Under the pieces are notes generated by a model. It had not been told where the DNA came from, searched no databases, and was given only the letters and a program-made list of their open reading frames with translations. Position numbers and translations under genes: made by a program. From Bacillota bacterium (GTDB taxonomy: Bacteria; Bacillota; Negativicutes; Veillonellales; Negativicoccaceae), in contig JAEZZT010000137.1 of NCBI GenBank assembly GCA_023418435.1, positions 1-11,075 on the forward strand: 11,075 bases of DNA, read 5' to 3'. Shown one piece after another: positions 1 to 5,338 of the stretch (position 1 is the first letter of the stretch; every line of letters begins with the position of its first letter).

Positions 1-999
1 TTGGACGACCATCAATATCAACATGCCGCGAATGGGTACATCGCATTGGCTCACTGTGGCAAATATTTTGGGAAATACACCCGTTTGGGCCGAACTTTTG
101 AACACTTGCGAAAGTGTAAATTGCCAACAAAGCAAGGCTCCGCAACAGGAGACTACCATCATGGCCATGATAATGCGCCCGATCGTCAAGTCGAACATCC
201 ATGAAAACGCCAGACCGAAGGGAGCATTGGAGCTCAAAAGATCGGAGTTCGGTACGATCCCCGCCATAATATTGGTCGACAGTACATAGATAATAGCTAC
301 AAATAATGTTCCGAAGAAAGTCGCTCGCGGTACATCACGTTGAGGATTTTCGATGGCATCCATGTTGGCTGCGGCCGACTCAAAGCCCAAGAAGGTCCAC
401 AATGTCAAGGTAACGGACTCACTGACCGCGTCAAAGAGAGGCAGACCGTTCGGATTCCAAGCGGCTTTGTACATGTCGAGATCGAACCAGAACCAGCCGA
501 GCACCGATATGAAGGCGACCGGTAGGATCGCGCCCCAGACGGTAACCGAGGAAATACGCCCCGTCATACCGCTACCGCCGAAATTGAGCACACCGGCCGT
601 CCACAGCAGGCCGATCGTCATCAGGGTAATCTGCCAAGGGGCGAGCGCCCAATTCATCAATGTGGACGCGTAGCCGACGGCGGCGACTGCAATGGCGACA
701 TTGGCAATCACCAACGATACCGAATACGAAAAATTCGTCATGTAGTAGCCGACCAGTCCAAAACGATATGCCGCGTAGCCTCCCATGCCGCCACGATTGC
801 GCGAGAACATACCGCATTGGGCGAAGACATGCGCCAAACACAAAGATCCCACTGCCGTTACCAACCATGAAAGCACGGATACGGTTCCTACTCTAGCCAA
901 TTTTGTCGGCAACATAATAATACCCGCCCCCAACATATTGGCAGCTGTCAGCATGGTTAATTGCCAGACATTCATCTTCTTTCCTTGTGATGAACTCAA
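1..999 (-). CDS. potE: Putrescine/ornithine antiporter PotE (partial, C-terminus outside window)
   Basis: Inner-membrane amino acid/polyamine antiporter of the APC superfamily that exchanges putrescine for ornithine. 333 codons are visible; the E. coli protein is about 439 residues, so roughly the last 100 are cut off by the window edge. The N-terminus aligns without gaps to my recollection of E. coli PotE, including NMLGAGIIMLPTKLA (residues 21-35) and the GGMGGYA motif (70-76). The residues reported for substrate handling in E. coli (Cys62, Trp201, Glu207, Trp292) are present at identical numbers, which argues for PotE rather than the lysine/cadaverine paralogue CadB. I chose the TTG at 999 because it reproduces the E. 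coli start and sits about 8 nt behind AAGGGG; an ATG lies 8 codons further in and a GTG three codons upstream. No ornithine decarboxylase gene is next to the visible end; one could lie beyond the edge. Confidence 0.93.
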   Translation of the reverse strand, partial: MSSSQGKKMNVWQLTMLTAANMLGAGIIMLPTKLARVGTVSVLSWLVTAVGSLCLAHVFAQCGMFSRNRGGMGGYAAYRFGLVGYYMTNFSYSVSLVIANVAIAVAAVGYASTLMNWALAPWQITLMTIGLLWTAGVLNFGGSGMTGRISSVTVWGAILPVAFISVLGWFWFDLDMYKAAWNPNGLPLFDAVSESVTLTLWTFLGFESAAANMDAIENPQRDVPRATFFGTLFVAIIYVLSTNIMAGIVPNSDLLSSNAPFGLAFSWMFDLTIGRIIMAMMVVSCCGALLCWQFTLSQVFKSSAQTGVFPKIFATVSQCDVPIRGMLILMVVQ

Positions 1000-1010
1000 A
1001 GGTATCACCC

Positions 1011-1262
1011 CTTAATATTAAGCGTAGGCAACCTTCTGAAAAGCATTCTGTCCAGTTGCTATTTGATTATACCACAGGAAAATAGATATCGTTATATCGA
1101 AATTTCTTCGTTGCCATACACTACTTCTAATTTATTTTGATAGCTTTTTACGAACCTCCGTTACGTTCTTTTAAATTCTTAAACAGCCCGTCCTCGGTTA
1201 TTCTCATTTATGATATTCTTTCTCACTCATTATCATTTAGTTTTTTTCTTATCATTTTCCAC
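1011..1262. other. AT-rich divergent intergenic region
   Basis: About 350 bases separate the starts of potE (leftward) and the cysteine-rich protein gene (rightward). It contains the two facing-away promoters listed separately and T-rich stretches. Between them (about 1100-1260) I see no open reading frame with a ribosome binding site and no convincing hairpin or operator. Repeated ATGATAA/ATGAGAAT words on the minus strand are only a weak resemblance to Fur boxes. Confidence 0.5.
1066..1094 (-). promoter_or_regulatory. Extended -10 promoter for potE
   Basis: On the minus strand TGGTATAAT gives a perfect -10 hexamer (1071 to 1066) with the TGn extension. The -35 region at 17 nt (TAACGA, 1094 to 1089) is poor, as is common for extended -10 promoters. 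It predicts a leader of about 60 nt ahead of the TTG start of potE. Confidence 0.55.
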
Positions 1263-1291
1263 TATACAAAGTAAAAAAGAGGTTGTATAAT
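1263..1291 (+). promoter_or_regulatory. Sigma70-type promoter for the cysteine-rich protein gene
   Basis: TATACA (1263-1268) and a perfect TATAAT (1286-1291) are separated by 17 bases. Transcription would start near 1298, giving a leader of about 58 nt before the ATG at 1356. Confidence 0.6.
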
Positions 1292-1355
1292 GTAGCTATA
1301 GATGAACACATATTCATTCGTTCATCAAAGTAAGAATCAGAAAGGGGTATTTATT

Positions 1356-1529
1356 ATGAAAACCTGCGGAGAAATGAAAGTCGGTCAAGTATATGCTTGT
1401 GAACATTGTGGATTTGAAATCGAAGTGAAACACGAATGTGATTGTCACACCGGTTCGGATTGCCAACCAAACGAAGCACATCCTTGCTGCGAATTTGCTT
1501 GCTGCGGCGAAAGCATGAAATTGAAATAA
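1356..1529 (+). CDS. Cysteine-rich desulforedoxin-like small protein
   Basis: A 57-residue protein with ten cysteines (4, 15, 18, 28, 30, 36, 44, 45, 49, 50) and four histidines. The segment MKVGQVYACEHCG near the start and FACCGESMKLK at the end match the pattern of desulforedoxin and the N-terminal domain of desulfoferrodoxin (Y-x-C-x2-C ... V-C-C-G-x-x-M), in which the CxxC and CC pairs hold one iron or zinc. Here the stretch between the two pairs is expanded and carries five further cysteines (28, 30, 36, 44, 45), so a second metal site is possible. The ATG at 1356 is preferred because AAAGGGGT (1341-1348) lies 7 nt upstream; an in-frame ATG at 1302 has no such site. It has its own promoter and terminator, so it is monocistronic. 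Known: family fold and metal ligands. Inferred: metal binding here. The function (electron transfer, superoxide protection or metal handling) is not determinable from sequence. Confidence 0.8.
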   Translation: MKTCGEMKVGQVYACEHCGFEIEVKHECDCHTGSDCQPNEAHPCCEFACCGESMKLK

Positions 1530-1536
1530 GAGATCT

Positions 1537-1575
1537 ACACCCCGCTTTCTTCCCTGTGAAACGGGGTGTTTTTCT
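1537..1575 (+). terminator. Intrinsic terminator after the cysteine-rich protein gene
   Basis: ACACCCCG (1537-1544) pairs with CGGGGTGT (1562-1569). The inner TTTC/GAAA continues the stem after one bulged C, and a T-rich tract follows. It lies 8 nt after the stop codon. Confidence 0.9.
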
Positions 1576-1585
1576 TTTCGTTTTT

Positions 1586-1613
1586 TTGTTTCGCCGGATA
1601 ATTATGTTATAAT
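1586..1613 (+). promoter_or_regulatory. Promoter of the riboswitch-terC transcript
   Basis: TGTTATAAT (1605-1613) is an extended -10 with a perfect TATAAT at 1608-1613. A TTGTTT at 1586-1591 could serve as a modest -35 with 16 bp spacing. The predicted start near 1620 coincides with the first base of the riboswitch P1 helix. Confidence 0.65.
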
Positions 1614-1619
1614 GATAAT

Positions 1620-1708
1620 GTTAAAAGGGAGTAACTTAAAAGACATGGTCGTCAATACGCCTACTAGGCCGGCGATGTCCATCCCCGGGATGAGGTGAGA
1701 CTTTTATC
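1620..1708 (+). ncRNA. yybP-ykoY (manganese) riboswitch
   Basis: The leader carries the recognisable conserved blocks of the yybP-ykoY family: GGGAGTAAC after the first P1 strand, GTCGTCAATACG (1650-1659 region), CATCCCCGGGATG (1680-1692) and GGTGAGAC (1694-1701). P1 is formed by GTTAAAAG (1620-1627) with CTTTTATC (1701-1708). Further pairings visible are GACAT (1642-1646) with ATGTC (1675-1679), GCC/GGC (1659-1669) and the CATCC/GGATG hairpin. This class is known to bind Mn2+ and often precedes TerC-family or Mn exporter genes, which fits the gene that follows. The 3' strand of P1 is also the 5' arm of the terminator that follows, so ligand binding should switch transcription on. Confidence 0.93.
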
Positions 1709-1729
1709 GAGAGGATAAGAGTCTTTTTT
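1698..1729 (+). terminator. Riboswitch-controlled intrinsic terminator
   Basis: AGACTTTTATC (1698-1708) pairs with GATAAGAGTCT (1714-1724), 11 bp including one U-G pair, with a 5-nt loop and a run of six T. Its 5' arm overlaps the 3' strand of riboswitch P1, so the two folds exclude each other. Without ligand this hairpin should stop transcription before terC. Confidence 0.9.
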
Positions 1730-1751
1730 GTTGGTCTCAAAGGAGGACCCT

Positions 1752-2549
1752 ATGGAATTATTCGGTATATGGTTGGAGCCATCCATGATCATGCATTATT
1801 TATTTGTCTTGGTCATGCTCGTTTTTATGGAAGGTATTTTATCGGCGGACAATGCCTTGGTGTTGGCCGTGATGGTGCGCCCGTTGCCGCCCAAAGATCG
1901 CAGTCATGCTTTGTTCTATGGGTTGGTGGGGGCGTTGGTCCTGCGCTTTGCCGCTTTATTTGCGATCAGTTATCTGGCGGACATTTGGCAGGCGCAAGCG
2001 ATCGGTGCGGCATATCTGATGTTTATCGCTGCCAAGAATCTATATCGCTACCAGGCACAACACATCAGTCATGAAACCTCATTGCCACCGGATAAGATTC
2101 CCGTTGCTACGGCTTGTTCGGCACGCGATTTCTGGCTCACCGTTGTCCGCGTCGAGCTGGCGGACATTGCCTTTGCCATCGACTCCATCCTGGCGGCTGT
2201 GGCGATCGCCATGGCGTTGCCGGATAGTGGGATCGGGCATATCGGCGGCTTGGATACCGGTAAATTCTTCGTCGTCTTCGTCGGCGGCATGGCCGGTATC
2301 GTTCTGATGCGTTTTGCAGCTCAATTCTTTGTCCGTCTGCTCGATCGACATCCCAAGCTGGAAGTGTCTGCGTTCCTCCTGGTGTTCTGGGTGGGCATCA
2401 AATTGGCCGTCGTCACCTTGGCGCATCCGGCCTTGGGAGTCTTGCCGCATAGTTTCCCCGAAAGCACGATTTGGCAGATCATCTTTTTCGGCGGCATGAT
2501 TGCCGTTGCCGCTTGGGGCTGGTTTACTTCGACAAAAGCCGCTCACTAA
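1752..2549 (+). CDS. TerC family membrane protein (YkoY-like), probable Mn2+ export or metallation role
   Basis: Integral membrane protein of 265 residues. The TerC hallmarks are present: EGILSADNALVLAV in the first membrane region (Glu27, Asp33, Asn34) and RVELADIAFAIDSILAA (Glu135, Asp138, Asp144), acidic residues in membrane segments thought to handle divalent metal. About seven hydrophobic segments can be seen (roughly 14-42, 52-75, 82-97, 137-156, 172-195, 205-227, 239-260). The ATG at 1752 follows AAAGGAGG by 5 nt; an in-frame upstream TTG at 1728 lies inside the terminator and is not used. Known: TerC proteins such as B. subtilis YkoY and YceF work with Mn2+ efflux and metallation of exported enzymes. 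Inferred: the same role here, supported by the manganese riboswitch in its leader. The name tellurite resistance protein is historical, and tellurite has no support from the context. Confidence 0.93.
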   Translation: MELFGIWLEPSMIMHYLFVLVMLVFMEGILSADNALVLAVMVRPLPPKDRSHALFYGLVGALVLRFAALFAISYLADIWQAQAIGAAYLMFIAAKNLYRYQAQHISHETSLPPDKIPVATACSARDFWLTVVRVELADIAFAIDSILAAVAIAMALPDSGIGHIGGLDTGKFFVVFVGGMAGIVLMRFAAQFFVRLLDRHPKLEVSAFLLVFWVGIKLAVVTLAHPALGVLPHSFPESTIWQIIFFGGMIAVAAWGWFTSTKAAH

Positions 2550-2555
2550 TATACG

Positions 2556-2591
2556 AAAAAAGCCTCCATGGAATTTTCCGTGGAGGCTTTT
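2556..2591. terminator. Bidirectional terminator between terC and the SDR gene
   Basis: GCCTCCATGGAA (2562-2573) pairs with TTCCGTGGAGGC (2576-2587), a 12-bp stem with one wobble (on the rightward transcript) and a 2-nt loop. It is flanked by six A on the left and four T on the right, so it can stop both the rightward terC transcript and the leftward SDR transcript, which converge here. Confidence 0.88.
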
Positions 2592-2598
2592 GCTATTT

Positions 2599-3351
2599 CT
2601 ATTTGCGATGCACCATAAATCCCGTTGCCTGTTGAGTTGCCATAATAGTAATATCGCTGATCTGGACTCGTGCCGGACGACTCAAAATAAAGTCGATAAT
2701 CTCGGCAATATCTTCCGCTTTCAAGGCATCTATTCCTTCGTAAACGGCCGCTGCTTTTTCCTCATCGCCACGATAACGCACCGTACTGAATGGTGTTTCC
2801 ACAATTCCCGGCATCACGGTGGTGACCTTGATATCCGTAGCCATCGTATCAATACGAATTCCGTCGGAGAGCATTTTTACGGCCGCTTTCGTAGCACAAT
2901 AGATCGCGGCTCCTGCGTACTCAAATTGTCCGGCGGTGGACCCCATGTTGATGATATGTCCATTTCCTCGTTCCTTCATCGCCGGCAGCGTTGCCCTCGT
3001 CATATACAAGAGGCCTTTGACATTCGTGTCGATGACTTCATCAATTGCTTCCCATTGTGTTTCTTCGTACGACACCAGATCCCTTGCCAAACCGGCATTG
3101 TTGATCAACACATCCGGCGCGCCGGAACTTTGGAGAAGTTCTTCTATCAGCATCTGTACGCTCCGGCGATCCGTCACATCCAAAGTATGTATGTCGACCT
3201 GAGCACCTTTCTCCCGACAAAGCGCAGCCACTTCTTCTAAAGCCGCTTCCCGACGTGCAAAAAGCACCAACTCCACACCGGCGCGAGCCAGGCATTCGGC
3301 AGTCGCTTTACCGATCCCGCTGGATGCACCTGTAATCCAAATTTTCTGCAT
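2599..3351 (-). CDS. Short-chain dehydrogenase/reductase, YdfG-like
   Basis: NAD(P)-dependent oxidoreductase of the classical SDR family, 250 residues, cytosolic. The cofactor motif TGASSGIG is at 7-14, NNAG at 84-87, and the catalytic set is Asn110, Ser138, Tyr151 and Lys155 (YCATK). Two arginines after the second strand (ARR, 32-34) suggest NADPH preference. Segments such as TNVKGLLYMTRA, GHIINMGSTAG and the C-terminal GFMVHRK closely resemble E. coli YdfG, a 3-hydroxy acid/L-allo-threonine dehydrogenase that also reduces malonic semialdehyde. The true substrate here is unknown. The ATG at 3351 is chosen because AGAGG lies 8 nt before it; a GTG at 3360 would overlap that site. It stands alone with its own promoter and shares a terminator with terC. 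Confidence 0.9.
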   Translation of the reverse strand: MQKIWITGASSGIGKATAECLARAGVELVLFARREAALEEVAALCREKGAQVDIHTLDVTDRRSVQMLIEELLQSSGAPDVLINNAGLARDLVSYEETQWEAIDEVIDTNVKGLLYMTRATLPAMKERGNGHIINMGSTAGQFEYAGAAIYCATKAAVKMLSDGIRIDTMATDIKVTTVMPGIVETPFSTVRYRGDEEKAAAVYEGIDALKAEDIAEIIDFILSRPARVQISDITIMATQQATGFMVHRK

Positions 3352-3371
3352 ATTATTCACCTCTTTATTTC

Positions 3372-3400
3372 ATCATACCATATCCGTAGTATTATCTTCA
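3372..3400 (-). promoter_or_regulatory. Extended -10 promoter for the SDR gene
   Basis: On the minus strand TGGTATGAT gives an extended -10 (TATGAT, 3377 to 3372). The -35 at 17 nt (TGAAGA) is weak. Transcription would start about 15-20 nt ahead of the SDR start codon. Confidence 0.5.
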
Positions 3401-3410
3401 TCGACTGAAA

Positions 3411-3449
3411 GGTCATAAAGTCAAAATCATGATGTTTTTCGGTCACAAA
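3411..3449. repeat. Direct repeat GGTCA(t/c)AAA spaced 30 bp
   Basis: GGTCATAAA (3411-3419) and GGTCACAAA (3441-3449) differ at one base and start exactly 30 bp apart, close to three helical turns. A GGACC at 3452-3456 forms a GGTC-N8-GACC inverted pair with the second copy. They lie between the divergent SDR and small RNA promoters, so they could be a tandem regulator site; the regulator is unknown and chance cannot be excluded. Confidence 0.25.
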
Positions 3450-3485
3450 TAGGACCATAATTCTGAAAATTTTTCTGTAATTATC

Positions 3486-3514
3486 TTGACATCTCTATAC
3501 AATTAGTTTATCCT
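3486..3514 (+). promoter_or_regulatory. Sigma70-type promoter with no rightward gene behind it
   Basis: A perfect TTGACA (3486-3491), a 17-bp spacer, then TATCCT (3509-3514, four of six consensus bases). Transcription should start near 3521 and run into the candidate small RNA and its terminator. Confidence 0.65.
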
Positions 3515-3520
3515 ATAGTT

Positions 3521-3615
3521 AGAAATGCTGTAACGAGTTCAAATACAGATTTATCCAAACCGTCTCTATGAGACTCTGCGTTGGCAGACGATAACACTCC
3601 GAGGAGTGTTTTTTT
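3521..3615 (+). ncRNA. Candidate small RNA with own promoter and terminator
   Basis: About 95 nt between a consensus-like promoter and an intrinsic terminator, with no open reading frame of useful length. By eye it folds into four stem-loops. AAAT-CTGTA (3523-3532, with G3527 bulged) pairs with TACAG-ATTT (3544-3552). GTCTC (3562-3566) pairs with GAGAC (3570-3574). TCTGC (3575-3579) pairs with GCAGA (3584-3588) around a GTTG tetraloop. The terminator is at 3593-3615. Unpaired regions are the loop at 3533-3543 and the linker at 3553-3560. It runs opposite to both neighbouring protein genes, so it is not a leader or tail of either. I do not recognise it as 6S, SRP RNA, RNase P RNA, tmRNA or a riboswitch class. 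It may be a trans-acting regulatory RNA. The existence of a transcript is inferred. Confidence 0.55.
3593..3615 (+). terminator. Intrinsic terminator of the candidate small RNA
   Basis: AACACTC (3593-3599) pairs with GAGTGTT (3604-3610) around a CGAG loop, followed by an uninterrupted T run to 3615. Confidence 0.8.
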
Positions 3616-3640
3616 CGTTGGGACGATTCGGCACGAAATG

Positions 3641-3674
3641 AAAAGGTAGGCGACAAAGATCGCCTACCTTTTTT
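3641..3674. terminator. Terminator of the yjiH-yjiG-iadA operon (bidirectional form)
   Basis: AGGTAGGCGA (3644-3653) and TCGCCTACCT (3660-3669) form a 10-bp perfect stem with a 6-nt loop. T runs lie on both sides when read in either direction. On the minus strand it begins at the iadA stop codon, so it ends the leftward operon. Confidence 0.9.
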
Positions 3675-4842
3675 ACTTACCTTCAAAAGTTCCGAAGACA
3701 ATGGCTTGGCCATCACGTACCATTTGCCGTCCTTTGGCAAATAGATGCACCAGCTCATAGTCTTCATTCAAGACCAAAATGTCCGCATCGTAACCGACTT
3801 CGATTCTGCCTTTGCCGGTCAATTTCAACAGATCCGCCACATTGCGTGTGACAATGGCCAAGGCCTCACTCGGATTTCCGCCTTCTTGCAGGATGAAATC
3901 TCTGGTTTCCGCCAGGAGCGACGACTGATCCGCCACGCCGACTCCGATATTATTTCCTTCTTCATCAAAAATCGGCACCGATCCGTTGCCATCCGAACTC
4001 ATCAGGATCTGTCGGCAGGGCACGCCGGCATCCAACAACCGACGAATTGCCTCCGCCGGTTTCACCGAGTTCTCCGGTCCCGTCAAGGGAGAGACACCGG
4101 AGGTAACGTCGACAAAACCGCCTGCCAATGCATAGTCGATGGCATCTTCAAACAAATAAGGATTGCGATTGATATGAGTGGGGAGCATGTTGCTGTAGGG
4201 AATTTCCGTTTCATTGACAATTCTGCGCAAAGGCTCCAAACAACGCTTGCCGTCTCCGATGTGGAAATCCACAATGCCCGCCTTGCCACTGAGCATTCCG
4301 CCCACGCGAGCCTGTGCCACCACGTCATTGTAGGCTTCTTGCGGAGGTTGCGCACTGCGATGATCGGAAACCGCAATTTCCCCGGCACCGATGCATTTGT
4401 CAATGAGGATAATATCATTGCGCACACTGCCCGTCAGCGTCGGTGTCGGCAATTGGTAGGCTCCGGCATAAATATATGTCGAGATACCTTCCGTTTCCAG
4501 ACCTCTGGCTTTGGCGAGCAGGTTTTCCATCGAGCGCGTCGTACCGTCGGTGCCCAATAGACCGCAAACGGTCGTCACGCCGGCCATGGTAATGGAGGAC
4601 AGTTGAATCTCCGGCGTGCGGGTCGCATAACCGCCTTCACCACCGCCTCCCGTAATATGTACATGGTTGTCGATCAACCCCGGCGCCAGAATATGCCCGG
4701 TGAGATCGATCTCTGCACAAGGCACTCCGCTCAACTCGATATGTTCCTCGATCGCCGCAATCTTGCCCGCTGCGATCAACACATCCCGACGCCCCATATC
4801 TTCCGGAGACAAAACATGAGCATTCCGTAAGATAGTAAACAT
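3673..4842 (-). CDS. iadA: Isoaspartyl dipeptidase (beta-aspartyl peptidase)
   Basis: Amidohydrolase-superfamily metallopeptidase that hydrolyses beta-aspartyl (isoaspartyl) dipeptides left from breakdown of damaged proteins; cytosolic. 389 residues against 390 in E. coli. Metal-site motifs: HVH (His60, His62), FHIGD (His194), PTHINRN (His223) and SSDGNGS (Asp284), all at positions equivalent to the E. coli ligands. GGGGEGG (65-71) and TRTPE (75-79) are family signatures. At the place of the bridging carboxylated lysine (Lys162 in E. coli, from memory) this protein has Glu155 in GEIAVSDHRS; a glutamate bridges the metals in some other amidohydrolases, so activity is likely retained. The ATG at 4842 follows AAAGGGATGAG. 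It is the third gene of an operon, 19 nt behind yjiG. Confidence 0.94.
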   Translation of the reverse strand: MFTILRNAHVLSPEDMGRRDVLIAAGKIAAIEEHIELSGVPCAEIDLTGHILAPGLIDNHVHITGGGGEGGYATRTPEIQLSSITMAGVTTVCGLLGTDGTTRSMENLLAKARGLETEGISTYIYAGAYQLPTPTLTGSVRNDIILIDKCIGAGEIAVSDHRSAQPPQEAYNDVVAQARVGGMLSGKAGIVDFHIGDGKRCLEPLRRIVNETEIPYSNMLPTHINRNPYLFEDAIDYALAGGFVDVTSGVSPLTGPENSVKPAEAIRRLLDAGVPCRQILMSSDGNGSVPIFDEEGNNIGVGVADQSSLLAETRDFILQEGGNPSEALAIVTRNVADLLKLTGKGRIEVGYDADILVLNEDYELVHLFAKGRQMVRDGQAIVFGTFEGK

Positions 4843-4861
4843 ACTTTCTCATCCCTTTCGA

Positions 4862-5338
4862 CTATTTAGCGAAAAATTGTAAGATCAATTCCATTGCCCA
4901 AATCGAAGCCAAGGCGTTGAATACGCAAATTCCGATGATGATCGGATAATGTTTGCCGGGAACTTCGGCCGTTCCCAAGACACGCCCCACATTCTGAACG
5001 GGATTGCCCATCAGGTAGCAGGCCGGCAATAATACCGTTGCATGCCACGGTGTCAGTGTGCCGGCAGTCAACAAAGCCGCCATCACGCCGACGGCTCCGC
5101 CCATACTCAAGAGAGATGCCAACAGTACCGTCACGGCTTCCCCCGGCAAGAACCACAGCGACATCACCGGACCGGCCACGCTGCCGATAAAATTCAACAA
5201 GCCGGTGACTTTTAAGGCATGAATGAGGATGAAGGCCAACATGACATTGGGAAGCATGTTGCGAATACCGATCAGGAGGCCCTTGTATGCGCCTTCGGTA
5301 AATAACTCTACAAACCCTTTACTTTTTTGATTGCTCAT
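4862..5338 (-). CDS. yjiG: YjiG/SpmB-like Gate-domain membrane protein
   Basis: 158-residue inner-membrane protein with the nucleoside-recognition (Gate) domain, similar to E. coli YjiG and to spore maturation protein SpmB. Matching segments are NMLPNVMLAF (27-36), LSMGGAVGV (77-85) and YLMGNPVQNVGRVLGTAEV (108-126). About four hydrophobic segments are visible (31-50, 68-92, 99-111, 131-154). Its start overlaps the yjiH stop by 4 nt (ATGA), suggesting coupled translation and equal amounts of the two proteins. GGAGG lies about 10 nt upstream of the ATG. Known: Gate domains occur in nucleoside transporters and in the SpmA/SpmB pair. Function of YjiG itself is not established; a role in uptake or export connected with iadA is inferred only from position. 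Confidence 0.88.
   Translation of the reverse strand: MSNQKSKGFVELFTEGAYKGLLIGIRNMLPNVMLAFILIHALKVTGLLNFIGSVAGPVMSLWFLPGEAVTVLLASLLSMGGAVGVMAALLTAGTLTPWHATVLLPACYLMGNPVQNVGRVLGTAEVPGKHYPIIIGICVFNALASIWAMELILQFFAK

Noticed and set aside
572..868. Leftward open frame of 98 codons inside potE
   Set aside because: It is a shifted frame of potE, whose own frame is open through the whole segment with full family similarity.
1140..1175. Possible hairpin ACGAAC/GTTaCGT followed by a T-rich stretch
   Set aside because: The stem is short and needs a bulge, and no rightward gene precedes it, so it has nothing to terminate.
1195..1260. Fur-box-like words (ATGATAA, ATGATAATGAG, ATGAGAATAA) on the minus strand
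   Set aside because: The best alignment to the 19-bp Fur consensus matches only about half the positions, with no inverted second half. AT-rich sequence gives such words by chance.
2500..3240. Rightward open frame (246 codons) opposite the SDR gene
   Set aside because: It runs through the bidirectional terminator, overlaps the end of terC and is antisense to a confident SDR gene.
3537..3544. GTTCAAAT resembling a tRNA T-loop
   Set aside because: No acceptor, D or anticodon arms can be built around it and no flanking 5-bp T stem exists. It lies in the loop of a small RNA hairpin.
3519..3767. Leftward open frame (82 codons) across the iadA end and small RNA region
   Set aside because: It overlaps the iadA 3' end in another frame, runs through the operon terminator and has no ribosome binding site.
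3745..4560. Long rightward open frame (271 codons) opposite iadA
   Set aside because: It is antisense to a clearly recognisable enzyme with all catalytic motifs, has no ribosome binding site, and its peptide shows no domain.
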